This document shows positions 1 through 12,284 of a stretch of 64,000 bases of DNA, piece by piece. Made by a program: the position numbers and the translations under genes. The notes beneath the pieces were generated by a model. It searched no databases, was not told the origin of the DNA, and saw only the letters and a list, made by a program, of their open reading frames with translations. The first letter of the stretch is position 1; the number at the start of each line of letters is the position of its first letter. Source of the DNA: Salvator merianae (lineage: Eukaryota > Chordata > Lepidosauria > Squamata > Teiidae); NCBI GenBank assembly GCA_003586115.2, contig QVOM02000023.1, forward strand, positions 5,141,211-5,205,210, written 5' to 3'.

Positions 1-2092
1 TGAATGCTACTGTGGTGGCGGCAAGAACTGAATGCAAAAAGAGTAATCTCTGCCCCATAAATATGTTGGACAAAAGGATAAACCATGGAGCTTTGGTCCA
101 GAATGGCAACTGTCTAAGGCAGCTGTTGGGGTTGGCACTGAATCTGCAGGCTGGTTTGAAAATGGATGCTAGCAGTGAGTCCCAGTTTGAGCAAAATACA
201 AATATGTCCAAACAAGAGGCTCACTGGACATCAGTCATCTATTACACACATACAGCTATGGCTTTATTCTAACCTGATAGTTTATTTTATCTCATTCATC
301 CTTGCAATAATGCTAGGAGAGAGGCAATTATGCTTTGAAATAGACAATTGATTCTCAGATTCAGCCAGATTTTCTAGAGGCCTTCTGTGGACCTATCAAA
401 TATATTGGACTGGCCTTTCTGCTGCTATCATTCTTGGACTTGGGCTGTCCACTTCTGGATTAAATTCATACCACTTCCAGAAGGAGTGAAGTAGCAAAAC
501 AGAGGGTTTGGTTTCCTCTTCTTGATATTAACATTGACTTTATTAGGTATTAAATGTACAGTCCAATAAAATTACATCTATGCTTTATTTTGGGTTATTG
601 CTAAATCTGATGTTTAGAAGATACCTTGATGAGTTCTGGTTCCAGGGGTTTTCTACTAGTACGCATTTGGAATCTGATCATCTATAACACAGTTGCTTGC
701 TGGATAACGCTTTCTTAATGTTTTCCTCTAGGGTGGCCTCATATTGGGAGTCTATAGATGGCATTGGTTATCACTACTACTACTACTACTACTATTACTA
801 CTATATTGCCCTGGAATGTATTGGGTTTGTGTCGCAAGGACATCTACATTTCTATGGTCAGGGCATGCTTTGAATAGGTGATTGGTCTCTCCAGTTACTG
901 TTATCAAGTTGCCAAAGTGTGTTTTATTAAAAACAGTTCCCTATCCCAGATCTGGTAATCTAGCTCTGCTGGGTAACTTGGCAAGGAATGTAGGCACATG
1001 GCCAGGTTTCACCTGATTCCAAGTCCTCCGGTAGAAGGGCATCCAATGACAAGTTGCAAATATTTGCCTACACAATGTAAGGGACCTCCGAGTTGGGGTG
1101 TACTAGAATAGATCAGCTGTTGGTTACTAGTTGGATGATGTGAAATTCATTCTTGGAGAGCATGTCATACAGTTGGTGTTCGCATAACGTTTGAAGCGAT
1201 TGTTCTACTAATGTGTTGTGACTTGGAAGATCATCAGAGAAGATCATCAAGTTGTCTCTGAATATGTTATTTCTGGTCTGGCGTATCATGGAAAATATCA
1301 GTGATAAAATACTGATAAACTGCCAGACAAGAGAGCAAAGGGTGTAATGACTCAGTTTGTCCATAGTAAGTGTTAAAATCTGTTCTCAGTTTATCCTCTT
1401 AGTACTCACCCCAGCAGAAATCAACCGCTTCGCAGATGAACGAGAGTAAGGTTTTACTCAGACTTTGGTGATCAGCTCAGAACTAAATCTAGACAAGAAT
1501 TCAGAGGTGTGTTAATACAGTATTTATATATAGTTTTTCCTCCCCCTTTGCAACAGTGTGTATACCACTCATTTGCAACTGTCTACTGACTTTCCTACTG
1601 TGTTTTCCTGCTTTGTTTTCCCACTCCTTTTCCCCATCTAAAATATTTAAATTGGCTGACCTTTCTTTATCTTAGACTTCATGCTAGGTATGCCATGCTG
1701 GAATTTGGATTAAGGGTCCAAAGTGCCCTGCAATGTAGCAAGGAATCCTTTCTTCTTATGCTCCATCTTCACTAATTGCCAGCTGTGCCAATTCCTCTCA
1801 GCCACCCAACTGTAGCTCTGGTCCTTTAACTCTCAGATAATCTAGCTCAATCACCCTACGTTGCAAGGTGATCATTTTTTACATTGGAAAAGCTCATTGG
1901 TTGAGATGGTGGCACATTTAAGGTACAACAGCTTCAGAATCATAATCTTCCACAGTGGAAGGGAGCTAGTGATTCTTCAAACTGTGACACACATCCAGAA
2001 TTCTTAAATAAGCCAGATATACATTTATTAATGCCTAATTTATTCAGTGTTGGTAGTAGCATGCTACATTCCCGAATCACACAGAGAAAGCT
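1..2092. other. Unique AT-rich sequence, no gene seen
   Basis: No open frame here has recognisable protein motifs, and no repeat family that recurs elsewhere in the window was found apart from a short TAC microsatellite. Short frames on both strands have stop-rich, low-information translations. I read it as intergenic or intronic. Confidence 0.6.
772..802. repeat. (TAC)n microsatellite
   Basis: About ten units of TAC/ACT with one ATT interruption near the right end. A simple trinucleotide repeat with no coding context. Confidence 0.9.
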
Positions 2093-2528
2093 ATGAATCT
2101 GAGGAGGGCTACCAAAATGGTGAGTGTTCTGCAAACCATGTCTCATGAGGAACGGTTAACAAATCTAGGAATGTTTAGCTTACAGAAGAGAAAACCGAGG
2201 GGAGACAGGATAGCTATTTTTAAGTATCTGAAGGGCTGTTGCAGTGCAGAGGGATTGGCCCTATTCTCACTTACACAGGAAGGAAGGACTACAAACAACA
2301 GGATCAAACTTCAAGGGAGTAGATACTGACTAGATATGAGAAAAAACTTGACAGTAAGGGTGATCAGTCAATGGAAGAGGTTGCCATAGGAGGCGGTGAG
2401 CTCTCCTCCACTGGAGGTCTTCAAGGAGAGGCTGGAAAGACATTTGTCTGGGATGGTTTAGTGGATCCTGCAGGGGGTTGGACTCGATGACCCTGGAGAT
2501 CCCTTCCAACTCTATGATTCTATGATTT
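2093..2528 (+). mobile_element. CR1 non-LTR retrotransposon, 3' end, 5'-truncated
   Basis: Translation shows the C-terminal part of the CR1 reverse-transcriptase protein: RATKMVSVLQTMSHEERL, then LGMFSLQKRKPRGD and FKYLKG, then ALFSLTQEGRT. A stop follows near 2329, but the homologous residues (WNRLP-EVV-SPSLEVFKERL type) continue in shifted frames to about 2450. The copy ends in the hallmark CR1 tail, two ATTCTATG-type octamers at 2517-2528. Full CR1 elements are several kb; this 5' truncation is normal for the clade. It is a decayed copy with stops and frameshifts and makes no protein. Confidence 0.9.
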
Positions 2529-2825
2529 ATATTTGACTATTCACATTGATACCCTTTTGACATTATCTGCCCCATTTCCCTGGAAAACGATAAGTAGGAA
2601 AGATAACCGAAACAATAACTTCAGCACTTACCTGTCATTCTCATGCCCTTGGCACTGCCCATCTGGTGATAACAACCCAAGCTGTAAAACTGTCCTGATG
2701 ACTGCCCATGAAAGGATAGCGTTGACTAATGACAGAACAAATGCCAGCTTAATGAAAGCATTCTGGCTTGGCAATCAATATCCAACAAAGTATGTCCATC
2801 TGGGACAGTAGAAAGGAGATGTGTT

Positions 2826-2895
2826 TAAAATTTATTATTAATTTATTTATTAATTGGATTTGTATGCCGCCCCTCATCCGAAAATTACCTTGAGG
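2826..2895 (-). mobile_element. LINE-type 3' tail (GGGCGG...ATAAATAAA family)
   Basis: On the minus strand the piece reads as a GGGCGGC-type block followed by ATACAAAT and AATAAATAAAT. This end recurs on the minus strand near 23.7, 31.2, 36.5, 46.4 and 63.3 kb, and on the plus strand near 24.5 and 61.2 kb. Recurrence and a fixed end suggest the 3' end of a non-LTR element; the clade (perhaps L2-like) is not established. Confidence 0.5.
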
Positions 2896-2986
2896 ATGCA
2901 TAGAGAGGACCTTCTAACACTCCCATATTACAGTAATGCATAAAAGTAACTTTTCTTACAACTCTGGTTTATATTAGGGTTGAATG

Positions 2987-3296
2987 TAGGGATGTGCAGA
3001 TTTCGTTTCACAATTGAAAATTCATACAAAAATTCATTTTTGCAAATTTTTGCATTGAAATGAAAATGACTTTTTTCGCATACACAGTTTTTCAATGGTT
3101 TGTCAAAGTTTCACATTTTTCACTGCATTTAAACCATGAAAATGGCATTTTCAATGGTATTTTTAATGGGAAAACATTGCAAAAAAGAAGACAAAAAATG
3201 ACTTTTTTCAACAATGAAATTCACTGATGAAAAGAAAATGCAGATTTTCATTCAAAAACAAATCAAAAATGATATTTTTTTTCATATGCATCCCTA
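2987..3296. mobile_element. Family B MITE (TAGGGATGTGCA ends), hAT-like
   Basis: The 310-bp element begins TAGGGATGTGCAG and ends TATGCATCCCTA, near-inverted termini. The interior is A/T-rich with GAAAATT and TTTTCA blocks on both arms, so it folds on itself. The flanking octamers GTTGAATG and GCTGAAGG match at 6 of 8 positions, which would suit an old 8-bp target duplication. It has no coding capacity. Confidence 0.75.
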
Positions 3297-4294
3297 GCTG
3301 AAGGGTTTCCAATACCTCCAAAGCACCTTCCAAGCAATAAAGAGGTGTAACTGTTCTCTAGTTTATATACAAATTCAAATTTAAGAATGAGCAGTAGCTG
3401 GGAAAGAATAAGCCCTATTAATAGCTTGTGTGATTGGCCCATGGAGCAGAACAGACTTTAACAATGATAGGCATGTCTAATTTTTCCTTAGTCTGGTTGT
3501 ATTCTTCACCTATGTGGGCAAATGTAGGATGTATAATAGTATCCACATTTCCCTTTGTTCCTTAACCACCCCACAGTGGCATCTGAAATCCAGCAGGTTT
3601 AGCCACCTTCCCTTATGTACCTGTGATGGATAGAAAGAGCTTCCAGGTCAGAGGTCACCTAGGTCTGAGATGTGATCCTATGTCTCTCTCTCTTTTTAAA
3701 TAAATTGAGCCCTACAAGGATTGCTTTCCACATGTCAACAGGGAAGAAATAGTGACCCAGAGTGCCTGATTGTATGATCTACAAGGCAGTACTTCTTCTA
3801 ATGGCAATTTACAGCCCCTGATGTGTAATAAATCAGGATGTGAAAATTCCCTTGCTCTCTTATCAGGAAGATACACTTACTGTACAAGTATGTGTGCTGT
3901 TCAGTGAGTTGCTGGAGCCAGCTGGTAGTAGAATAGACATTTCTTCACTCCAAACAAGAAAGAGCTACGTGACAAGGAAGGACACACTCAAGAAGACAGT
4001 GTAGCTAAATTCAGAACAGAGTTCTTTGTTCTTTGAATTCTATGGACCATGGAATTCACAGAGTTTATACATGATTCAGGATGTAGTGACTTTGTACCAC
4101 CTGTACTCATCAGAGCATCATGGTAAAACCTACGTGACAAAATACGTGCAGCTTATGTACTTTATATTATTAGCATATTTTATGACAAACTGGGTTTATG
4201 TAGGATTTTTTAAAAAAGATACTGTGGCCCTTGCATTTACAACTATGGTAATTATTTTTTGCCTTTCTTCACATTTTGCAATACAGTTCTTAAA
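3297..4294. other. Unique sequence, no gene seen
   Basis: Nothing recognisable. A 150-residue frame starting at 4026 is open mainly because it runs into the GGAA microsatellite; its N-terminal part has no motif that I recognise. Confidence 0.6.
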
Positions 4295-4420
4295 GAAAGG
4301 AAGGATGGAAAGGAAAGAGGGAGGGAGGGAGGAAAGAGGGAGGGAGGGAGGGAGGGAGAGAGGAAGGAAGGAAGGAAGGAAGGAAGGAAGGAAGGAAGGA
4401 AGGAAGGAAGGAAGGAAGGA
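4295..4420. repeat. (GGAA)n/(GGGA)n microsatellite
   Basis: A purine tract of AAGG and GAGG units; 4361-4420 is pure GGAA. Frames through it give Lys/Glu/Gly-rich (plus) or Pro/Ser/Phe/Leu-rich (minus) translations that are artefacts. Confidence 0.95.
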
Positions 4421-5330
4421 TATACTGTGCTTAAAAAGCAGATACTACAACAGAACATTTAGACCTTTTCCATACTGAACTTAGGCCTGCCCCGTCCCCT
4501 TTTAGTACAGCCAATCCACATTGGACTAAGCCACATTCTGGTCCACCAGCAAACCAAAAAACGTCATCCACAAGTAGACTACTCGTGGTATATTGAACCA
4601 TGAAGGATGTGCAGGCAACACACACAACCCTTGTCTGGTATACTGGGCTGGTCCCTTTTTGGCAACCCAAAAGTTCCCAACCAGAACCTTTGAGGGCTGC
4701 AGACTTTCATTCCTGGCCTTTGAAACCTGGTCTTGGCCTTCAAAACAGTTGAAGGTGGTCCAGAAAGGCTATCTGGAATGCAGATAACCCTGAAGCAGGC
4801 CAGCGGAAACCTGCTCCACCTTGGGACCTGCCTTAGCATGGGATAGCTTGAGTAAAGTAGAAATGCTGAAAAATCTGCTTCCTTGCCTCCAGTCTATTGA
4901 GGTTCCCTGACAACATACCAGCTTGTTACAATTTCTTACACATTTGTGTCAAATGTGGCAAATTTGCTACACATTTTTAAAAAGAGAATTAAAAAGGGAA
5001 CTCCTGCTTTAAAGGTGAGAGATGGGGATTGCCTGGTGAGGAATGTAAAGGTGGGTCACAGGCCTGGAGTCAAGTATCAGAGATACTGGTGAAGAAGCTA
5101 GACCACTCCAGTCGGCTAAGCCCCAAACCTTCCTAGATCTGGCAGTATCACTGTATAAAGCCTAGATAACCCAGAACTCCCAAACCCTGGGGAGATGTTC
5201 AGGCTACATCTACATTATACAGTGAAAGCACCTTAGTCAGGTCCTCAGGACAGCTGGTTTCCATTGGGAGCAATGGAAACTGGCCTCACTTAATATACTT
5301 TTGCTATATAATGGGGAGAAAAAGTGCTCA
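4421..5330. other. No gene; possible decayed family A sequence at about 4490-4790
   Basis: The stretch around 4680-4760 (an AACCTTTGAGGGCTGC block, then TTTCATTCCTGGCCTTTG) resembles the interior of the larger family A MITEs but lacks recognisable ends. The rest is unique AT-rich sequence. Confidence 0.45.
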
Positions 5331-5445
5331 GGCCCCTTCCGCATTGGGCCTTATTTGGAGGCCTGTCAGAGTCTGCACTAGTATGTGGATGGTGGGGCTC
5401 TATTCTAGGATATATCCTGGAATAATTCCCAGTGTGGAAAGGGCC
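5331..5445. mobile_element. Family A short palindromic MITE, internally deleted
   Basis: Begins GGCCCCTTCCGCATTGGGCC and ends CCCAGTGTGGAAAGGGCC, which are inverted copies of the family A terminus. It is flanked on both sides by TCA (5328-5330 and 5446-5448), an exact 3-bp target duplication. At 115 bp it is shorter than the 180-bp copies at 36,967 and 41,881. Confidence 0.8.
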
Positions 5446-6094
5446 TCAGTCAGGTAGAAATTCAGAAGCCTGATAAATGAACACTCTTCATTTGAGAGAT
5501 CGTCCCATGGACAGTGGTTACTTATGTGAATGCTCACTCAGCCCGCGCCACTGTGCCTTCATGAATAGATGTGACATTAAAGATTGCCATTATTAGACAT
5601 CGATCACCATTGTTTCCCTCCCAGGGATGTGGCCTCTGTTGCACCAGGAAATGATGGATGTGGCATTTCTAAGAGCATGAAAATGTTAACATTTGAACAT
5701 GCATAATGAGAGCTGGTAAGACATCTTTGCTCAGCTGTGGGAAATACAAACAGGGATTAGGCTTTAGGGAGTGTAGCTCTGCTGCAACACTTCATCATTT
5801 TATAGCTATTTCTAAGGGCTGTTTGGTTTCTCTTTCTTTCTTTTTTAAAAAAAAAACTTGCTTTTTTGTCTCTTTTTACCATCCACAGAATCTTTTTGTT
5901 AGGTGTCAACCTCTCTATAGTCTTCCAGTAAGCACCAACACCAACACCACCATCATCAACAACGTCATCAAATTGCAGCGACAGCAGCAATAATAAACCA
6001 TTTAGACTCTTCAGAACACAAAATATTGAGATCTGCAAATTGGAATGCAATGCCTCTGGCAGAAATTGACAACAGTGGCTCCAGGAATTATTGC
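5446..6094. other. Unique sequence, no gene seen
   Basis: Open frames here have no recognisable motif. Contains short A and T runs and a CAA/CAC-rich patch near 5935-5995. Confidence 0.6.
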
Positions 6095-6722
6095 ACATTA
6101 GGTGCACTGTGAAAGAAACTCATGAGAGTTTCAGAGAGTCGTCGGTCTATGGAATTTGCTACCAGAGAGTCGCTGGTCTATGGAGTTTGCTATTAGAAGA
6201 GGTGGTGACAACAAACAGCCTAGATAGCTTTAAGAAAGTGTTAGACAAATTCAGGGAGGGCAGTTGTGTCAATAGCTACTAGAAAGGATGCCCAGGTACC
6301 ACCTCCACATTGGAGAGAAAGGCAGATTGCTTCTAATGGTCATTTGAAAGGAGCAGAGAACAGGTGAGGGTTTTGCCTTCATCTTCTGCTTGAGAGTTCT
6401 CAGAAGCAATTGGTGGGCCACTGTGTGAAACATGACATTGGATTAGATGGGCTGTAGACTGATCTGAGAAGGGCTCCGGTTATTTACAGAGGACAGATGT
6501 ATCAATGGCTACTAGAATAAATACCTAGATACTCCCTCCAGGTTGAAGAGACAGGCAGGAGGCCTCTAAAGGGCATTTGCACGGAGTTGAGAGCAGTTGA
6601 AGGTTCTGCCTTTGTCTCCTGTTTGAGATGCTCAGAAGCAATTGGTGGGCTACTGTGAGAGACAGGATGCTAGACCAGACGGGCTGTGCTCGGATCTAGC
6701 AGGGGTCCTCTTATGTTTCTAT
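6095..6722 (+). mobile_element. CR1-clade LINE 3' ends, two copies head to tail (TTATGTTCTTATG-tail subfamily)
   Basis: The first copy (to about 6483) translates to RVAGLWSLLLEEVVTTNSLD followed by SFKKVLDKF, the C-terminal motif of CR1-clade reverse-transcriptase proteins. Its 3' untranslated part (CAGAAGCAATTGGTGGGCCAC, then GGATTAGATGGGCT) is repeated from about 6484 to 6722 as a second copy that starts further downstream and ends CCTCTTATGTTTCT. Both lack a 5' region and are dead. The same subfamily recurs at 34.7, 34.9, 42.8, 56.0 and 59.7 kb. Confidence 0.85.
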
Positions 6723-7568
6723 ATTCTTAACTTACTGTCTGGCAAATCCAGTTTATCTGTATAAGCTCCCAAACCTTATTGACCGTCAAGCCAATGAGGT
6801 GTTTGACTGTGAGATGTACTGAGATTCGGGGGGGGGGGGGAGAATCAGAAAATCCCCAGAAAATAGTAAAACTCTCAATGATAGTAATTGCGGTGGTAGT
6901 ACTAGTAATAATTATTATGATGATGACTTGATTTTTGCAAATTTTGTTCATTGGGTGCGCTCTGACAAGTGTTATACAGGCATGAGTGCTTGATTAAAGA
7001 AAAAAGATGGATCAACACGAGATAGTCAGGGGTGATAATATACCCCTAAAACATCAATGAGGTTTCCAAGGAAACCTGGATCTACTTATTTCTAAATGTC
7101 AGTGGCTAGGTTACATTCTGTAATATCAGCTGTATCTCCACATCTCGGTACGTCACTCTGAGGGCACTTTGGACATCTCTGGTCTAAGCCAAAATATCAG
7201 CCTCCATGTACAAGAGCTAGCAGCTCTCAAATTGACCCAAACAGTGGTCAAATAACCAACCTTTGTGGAGAGCCAGTCTACATGTCATCTGAACCATGAG
7301 ATGTCTCCTCCTTGACTCTGTGAGTATGCAACTCTTGTCACTTCCTTCAAAAATTATATATAGATGTGCAAACAAGTTTATGATTGCAATGAGTATATTC
7401 ATTCATTCAATTTTTTTTTTTTAATTGAAACACTGGAGATGTATTAATGAATTGTTTCCTCTTCTCAAGGATGATTTGCATAAATTAGAATGCCAAAGCC
7501 TTGGAGAAACTGAATGAAAAGAATAATCAATGGCTGCAAGTTTTAATAGTTGTATATTGTCTATAGGA
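6723..7568. other. No gene; includes a 13-base G run
   Basis: Position 6828-6840 is an uninterrupted run of 13 G. A GTAGTACTAGTAATAATTATTATGATGATG patch lies near 6895-6926 and a T run near 7411-7422. No coding or repeat family seen otherwise. Confidence 0.6.
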
Positions 7569-7699
7569 TGTCCCTGTAACAAAGTGTCCTGCCACCCTGA
7601 GTAGGGAGGATTCCCAGCCCCCAAAGTCTCAGCTGACAATAGGCTACAAACACCAGATGGTCTTTACTGATTGCCACTATCAAGCTTGCACAAGACAGT

Positions 7700-7705
7700 T
7701 TTATT
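7700..7705 (-). promoter_or_regulatory. Poly-A signal in the LTR
   Basis: AATAAA on the minus strand, in the context GGTAATAAAACTG, about 150 bp downstream of the TATA-like box. This is the expected position at the R/U5 side of an LTR. Confidence 0.5.
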
Positions 7706-7853
7706 ACCAAATCAGAGGAGCAGATGAGAAGGGTCAATGATGTAGGAGCCGGGGTCAAGAGCCAGGGTGAGCCAATCCGAGTGAATTATCCAGGAGTGTG
7801 GAGGTTGCTTGCAGGACGGGTTGCCAGCAACACCCGATGCAGGTTTTTCCTGG

Positions 7854-7863
7854 CCTTTTATCC
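7854..7863 (-). promoter_or_regulatory. TATA-like box in the LTR
   Basis: GGATAAAAGG on the minus strand, immediately after the Ser/Glu-rich frame ends with the TGA/TAA region. The spacing to the AATAAA signal supports a U3 promoter; activity is unknown. Confidence 0.45.
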
Positions 7864-8218
7864 TTCAGGCTCAGACTCAGAGTCCAATAGGTGGGAAGGG
7901 CGTGAGTAGTGTTCTTTCCTCTTTTGCTTTAGCCTTAAAGCCCCAAGCCCATTAACCTTCTCCTGCCTCTGCTGGCTAGGGTGTGGTCTCCCCATCTCTG
8001 GACTATGGAAAGGCCCAGGTCCACTTGGGTTGGGGTCTTCTGGCCCTAAAGGGTCACTGTGTACTGGTGTCCTGTCCTCATCTGAGGATTCCAAGGAATC
8101 TCCTGCCACAGGTGCAGGGCAGGGCATGACACATAGCAGCTGGGGAACTTGAATGAAGAGGTTCTTATTGGGCTCATGATCCATTGGTGAGCTTCCTTTT
8201 GAAGTTGTGTTCTGGCCA

Positions 8219-9190
8219 CTAGGAGAGCAGGTAGCTTGAATGTGTGGACTTTTCTTGTGATCCAGCAGGACGTAGTTCGCTGCTATACTCCAAGGAGAAT
8301 TTCTGCAGCATCCCCGACATGAATTGATGCTAGACAGAACACACAGCCTTGATCACAATCTGCAGAAATCTGCAAGATTGTCAGACTCCCATCACAGTGT
8401 TAGCCGTACAGTTGGCGCCGTGTGCGCTGTGTATCAGATCCATCTAACATTAGCTGCTTGGCATTCTGAGCAGTGATGCAAACTAGCATTGCAGATTCTT
8501 CTTCCCTCTCCTCTCTTTCAATTGCTATAAATATTTTATGAATTTCCATCCACTTACTTTAATGGGGGATTGTAAAAGCATTTTACCATATTACACCCTA
8601 TCTTTTGGAGACTGCATTATTCCAACAGAACTGTTTTTATTAGAAGCAACTGGCAGAATTGTTGTCAGAGTTTCTGTTTAAATATATCCCTCTCGATGCC
8701 GGCGAACAGATGAAATCAAACAGCAGCCAAGGAGAGACACGTTCTCCAGTGCTATAGCCTAGTAGAAAGGGAGGTTCGCTTTTGACTGCATCTCATTTGA
8801 ATGCCTGCAGAGTTCTTGCTGCGTTTTGAAAGGATACCATGTTTCCACGGATGGTACTTCAGGCCTGAGAGAAGACTTTTGCCCTCCTTAAAAATGTAAA
8901 TATCAAATCACTGGAAGTTTAGAAAGAAATATATTGGGAAAACCAATATACGATCCTGCTATGGTCCTTCCTGCATGGGACATGCAGAAACCAGGACCCA
9001 GAAGCTTCCATTTTTCATGCTAGTAGAAGACAAGGGAGGCACACACCTTCATAGCACCCTCCATCCGCACAGGACAGAGCATAGAGTGGGATAAGGCATC
9101 CAAAGTGCCACTGTATTCCCACTTTTCTGACGAACTCTAGGGCCCTGACCTGGAACAATGAGCCATATGCTGAAAGCTGTTGCTCCTTTC
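8219..9190. other. Repeat-poor sequence, candidate conserved noncoding DNA
   Basis: No member of the window's repeat families is visible. The part from about 8480 to 8880 has intermixed AT-rich and GC-moderate motifs without microsatellites, as often seen in conserved noncoding elements. Conservation itself cannot be seen here. Confidence 0.35.
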
Positions 9191-9440
9191 TTCTGGCATA
9201 GGGCCATTTCTACAGTGCAACAGAGATTGCCATGGAAATAGGGGTCCCAGGAACACTGACGGTTCCTGCACTAGCTCTGAAGCTGGCCCAGACTTTGAAA
9301 CCAGTGGCAGGGACTTGGATGGGACAAGCCATCCCAAACCAGACAGCCCTGTTGCAGCATGGGACAAGTTGTGTATCTTGGCCCCGGGTACCCCACCCTG
9401 GCTCGGGATACCAATGATAAGTGTGAACAGGGAATGTAGT
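9191..9440. mobile_element. Weak family A-like MITE relic
   Basis: A GGGCCATTTCTACAGTGC block at about 9202 resembles the family A left terminus, and AAGTGTGAACAGGGAA at about 9419 could be the decayed right one. The interior is GC-richer than its surroundings. Several overlapping open frames on both strands reflect this composition and not genes. Confidence 0.3.
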
Positions 9441-12284
9441 TCCAATGAGCTCCTCCTTCCCAGCTGGCCCCACCCACTCCTGCACTCATGTCTAGCTGGG
9501 AGCCAGGAAGTAGCCGTGGAAGGTATGCAGTGGAGAGCAGGTGTGTTCTGTATCTAGTTTTCACTGCATTCACCTTCCTCTCACTTTCCCCTCATCGCTG
9601 TAGAGATGCCTGACTTGCAGAACACAGCACCTAATAGTCCTGGCACTTTTTAAGTGGGTCACTAATGGCAAACATAGGTTCGGCACAAGCTTGCTCCTGA
9701 AGAAACCAAAATCCCTTTTCCTTTAATCACTGGTAACCGTGTGTCCTCAAGAGCACCATGATGGCAAAGCAAGCCGACACACCAGGGCTCTTCCAGGGAG
9801 GTCTCTGAACTTTCACCATGTGCATCCATTGGTACCTTTCTCAGAGCTTTAGTTAGAAATCAAGAGCCCATATCTCACTCACTTCCCAAGATGGTTAATC
9901 CCTTTGGGCTGATGAAGGCTGTAGCTATCCAAATCCTGCTGTCTTCCGAGCATGGGAGTGCATTGCAGAGAATAGGTGTGCTTTCCAAGGGACAAAGCAT
10001 TCTTTGGGCTGATTTCCATTCCCAAAAAGCTTTAACCCGCTCTAAGAACCCAGCTGCAACCACCACAGAGAAACTGAAGTGGTTTAGCTGTTTCTGGGGG
10101 CCAAGGTGAAAATTCTTGATATGAAGATTCTTGAACATTCTTATGTGTGTATGTGGGGGGATCTGACCCAAACCTGAAGAGAGAGTGGGTCTAACTCATC
10201 CTATCAGCCCTCGTGCGAGGAAACAAAGCCTCCATCTCTCCTGCAGAAGTTGTTATTAGGGCCAAAAGAAAGTGGCACCTACTGTGCCATACAATTTCCT
10301 TTTCTAATAGGATGATAAGAGATCAGAAAAAAAAGTCTGTCCTCTTGGCTTCTTCCTAGAGCATTCCTCTATTATTAGGAAGAAATATAGCATTGACAAG
10401 TAACCCTGTGTTTGACTGCCACTATGAAAATCCAAGCAGTTTTTTTTTTTAAAGAGGGTTAGTGGGAGAATGATAACTTGGAAGAAAAATAAGTACCCCG
10501 AACTGGAGAATACTGGTTGAGAGCTAGCAAGCTCTTTTTAAAGACAAAGAAAGCAATAATAACCCAGTGACAAAAATCCACACTGGGCTAAATATAGGAC
10601 GAGATCAGTCTCCACCTATTTATAGCCCATGACGCTAAAATTCTTATTTTAGCATCAAAGCAGGAGACAGAGCAGCAACCCTCTGAGTCTCATTCACACT
10701 TATCTCGCAATGCACACAAAATTGGTTTAATGAACGGTGGATTGTCAGGGGAAGTAAGTATAGATTCTGAACCAAGATCAGAGCTGCCAGGACCAATCAT
10801 TGGGCCAACAGAATGTATTACGAATCTTGGGATATTTGTGAGTTCAAGGATGAGACACACTGTGCTGGGACAGACCCAGTGGAGCAGTGACCAATTTAGC
10901 TTTCCACAGCTAGCAGCATTTGGGAGCAACTGCAGATGTTCCCAAATGTTGGGACCTCTCCAAGGTGTGGACACTCTTTGCTAGTGAGTGTCTGGATGCT
11001 CACTAGCAACAAAGTACAAACAGGCCCCTCAGCTTTAAAATGCTAGTTACAATCTTGAATGATTCATATAAAAAACTCTATCAACCCTTAACTCTACAGA
11101 GCACTCAGAATTCTCCAAATAGCTCATGATGGTACCCATTTACCCATCAACCACATTTATCTTCTCAAGGCAATTTAGGCTCAGAAGAGGTGTCCAGTCC
11201 AAAATCAACCATGTGCTTCCATGTCTAATCAGGCATTTGAACCCAGGGAATCCTAGCCTGACCGTCAGGTACCTAGACTACATTGGCTTTCTTAAATTGA
11301 CTATTTTAGACCCTAGTTTTCAACCGCATGCCTTTGTCCTTCTAGGAATAAGAAAGATGGTTTGTGACAGATAAATAAATCCAACTGCCAATCTTCATCA
11401 GCTTCCTGAGATGGTTTCTTTCTTTTTAAAGAAGTCTGGTCTGTAATTTCTCATCCAATGCAGGAAACGTTTCAGCCCCTGACAGCGTCCTGTCAATCTG
11501 AAGGCTTTGGGTCTTGTTTCAAGAATGCAAACAGATTTGCAGAGTTGGTCAGTGTTTCCTCGTTTTGGCACACTGTGTCGACATAACAGGACTGGTATGG
11601 TAAAAAAAAAAGTTCGGAAGCCTTGGGCGATTCCTTATTTTGAACCTCCATAGATAAATGGATGCTTAGGTGTACAAGAACCTTTAAGGAGAAAATACTC
11701 CTGATTCTGTTATGGGTGGAGAAGTCATTCTAACTGGGATTTGTCAATTTAACATCTCTTTAGTTATCAGTGAAACAGAAGTATTCACATTAGAGGCATG
11801 TTCTACCTCATTTTTGTACCAAAATGACTTCTGATTTTAAAAGCCAGAGCAAAAGTAATGTTGAAATGTACATATAGGTGTTTCCTAAGTGAGGGGTTAC
11901 CACTGAGGAAAATGAGATGTTTCTGGAGGTTGTGTAAGGCAACAAGTATCTCCTTCCTCGATGCAAAATTCACCTCAAGGGTTTATAAGTTGTGTAGAAC
12001 CGTTAAAGGTTAGTCAATTGTTAACTCGGTATATTAACAATGCATGTAAACTACAAACTAAAATAAATCACAAATAAAGTAGGGATGAATTGGGATATAA
12101 ATATTTCATGTACCACCCCACAAAAAAACAACAACAAGGAAGATTGGGTGCAGAGTGTTTTTTTCCCATTCTGGAAAAGGAGTGCTCCAAAGAAAGGATT
12201 CTGTCCTTGGGAATGGGCTGGGATCTCTTGGCACCATTTTGCCAGAGTCATGGAAGACTGGACCATCAGTGGCTAGTAATCAAA

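Larger units (their letters stand above)
7569..8218 (-). mobile_element. Probable solo LTR of an LTR retrotransposon
   Basis: Read on the minus strand, the 650-bp block starts TGGCCAGAACACAACTTC and ends TTTGTTACAGGGACA, so it has TG...CA boundaries. TAGGA flanks it on both sides (7564-7568 approximately, and 8220-8224, offset by one base on the right). Inside, in order, are an open frame of 108 codons (8184 to 7858) rich in Ser, Pro, Glu and Asp, a TATA-like GGATAAAAGG box, and an AATAAA about 130 bp from the end. That order (U3, TATA, R, poly-A signal, U5) is LTR architecture. No internal gag-pol sequence was seen on either side, hence solo. Family (perhaps Ty3/gypsy-like) is inferred only. 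Confidence 0.6.

Noticed and set aside
6828..6840. G-quadruplex from the G run
   Set aside because: A single uninterrupted run of 13 G; no separated G tracts nearby, so nothing beyond a homopolymer is supported.
7858..8184. 108-codon minus frame as a host gene
   Set aside because: It lies wholly inside the LTR candidate and ends at the TATA-like box.
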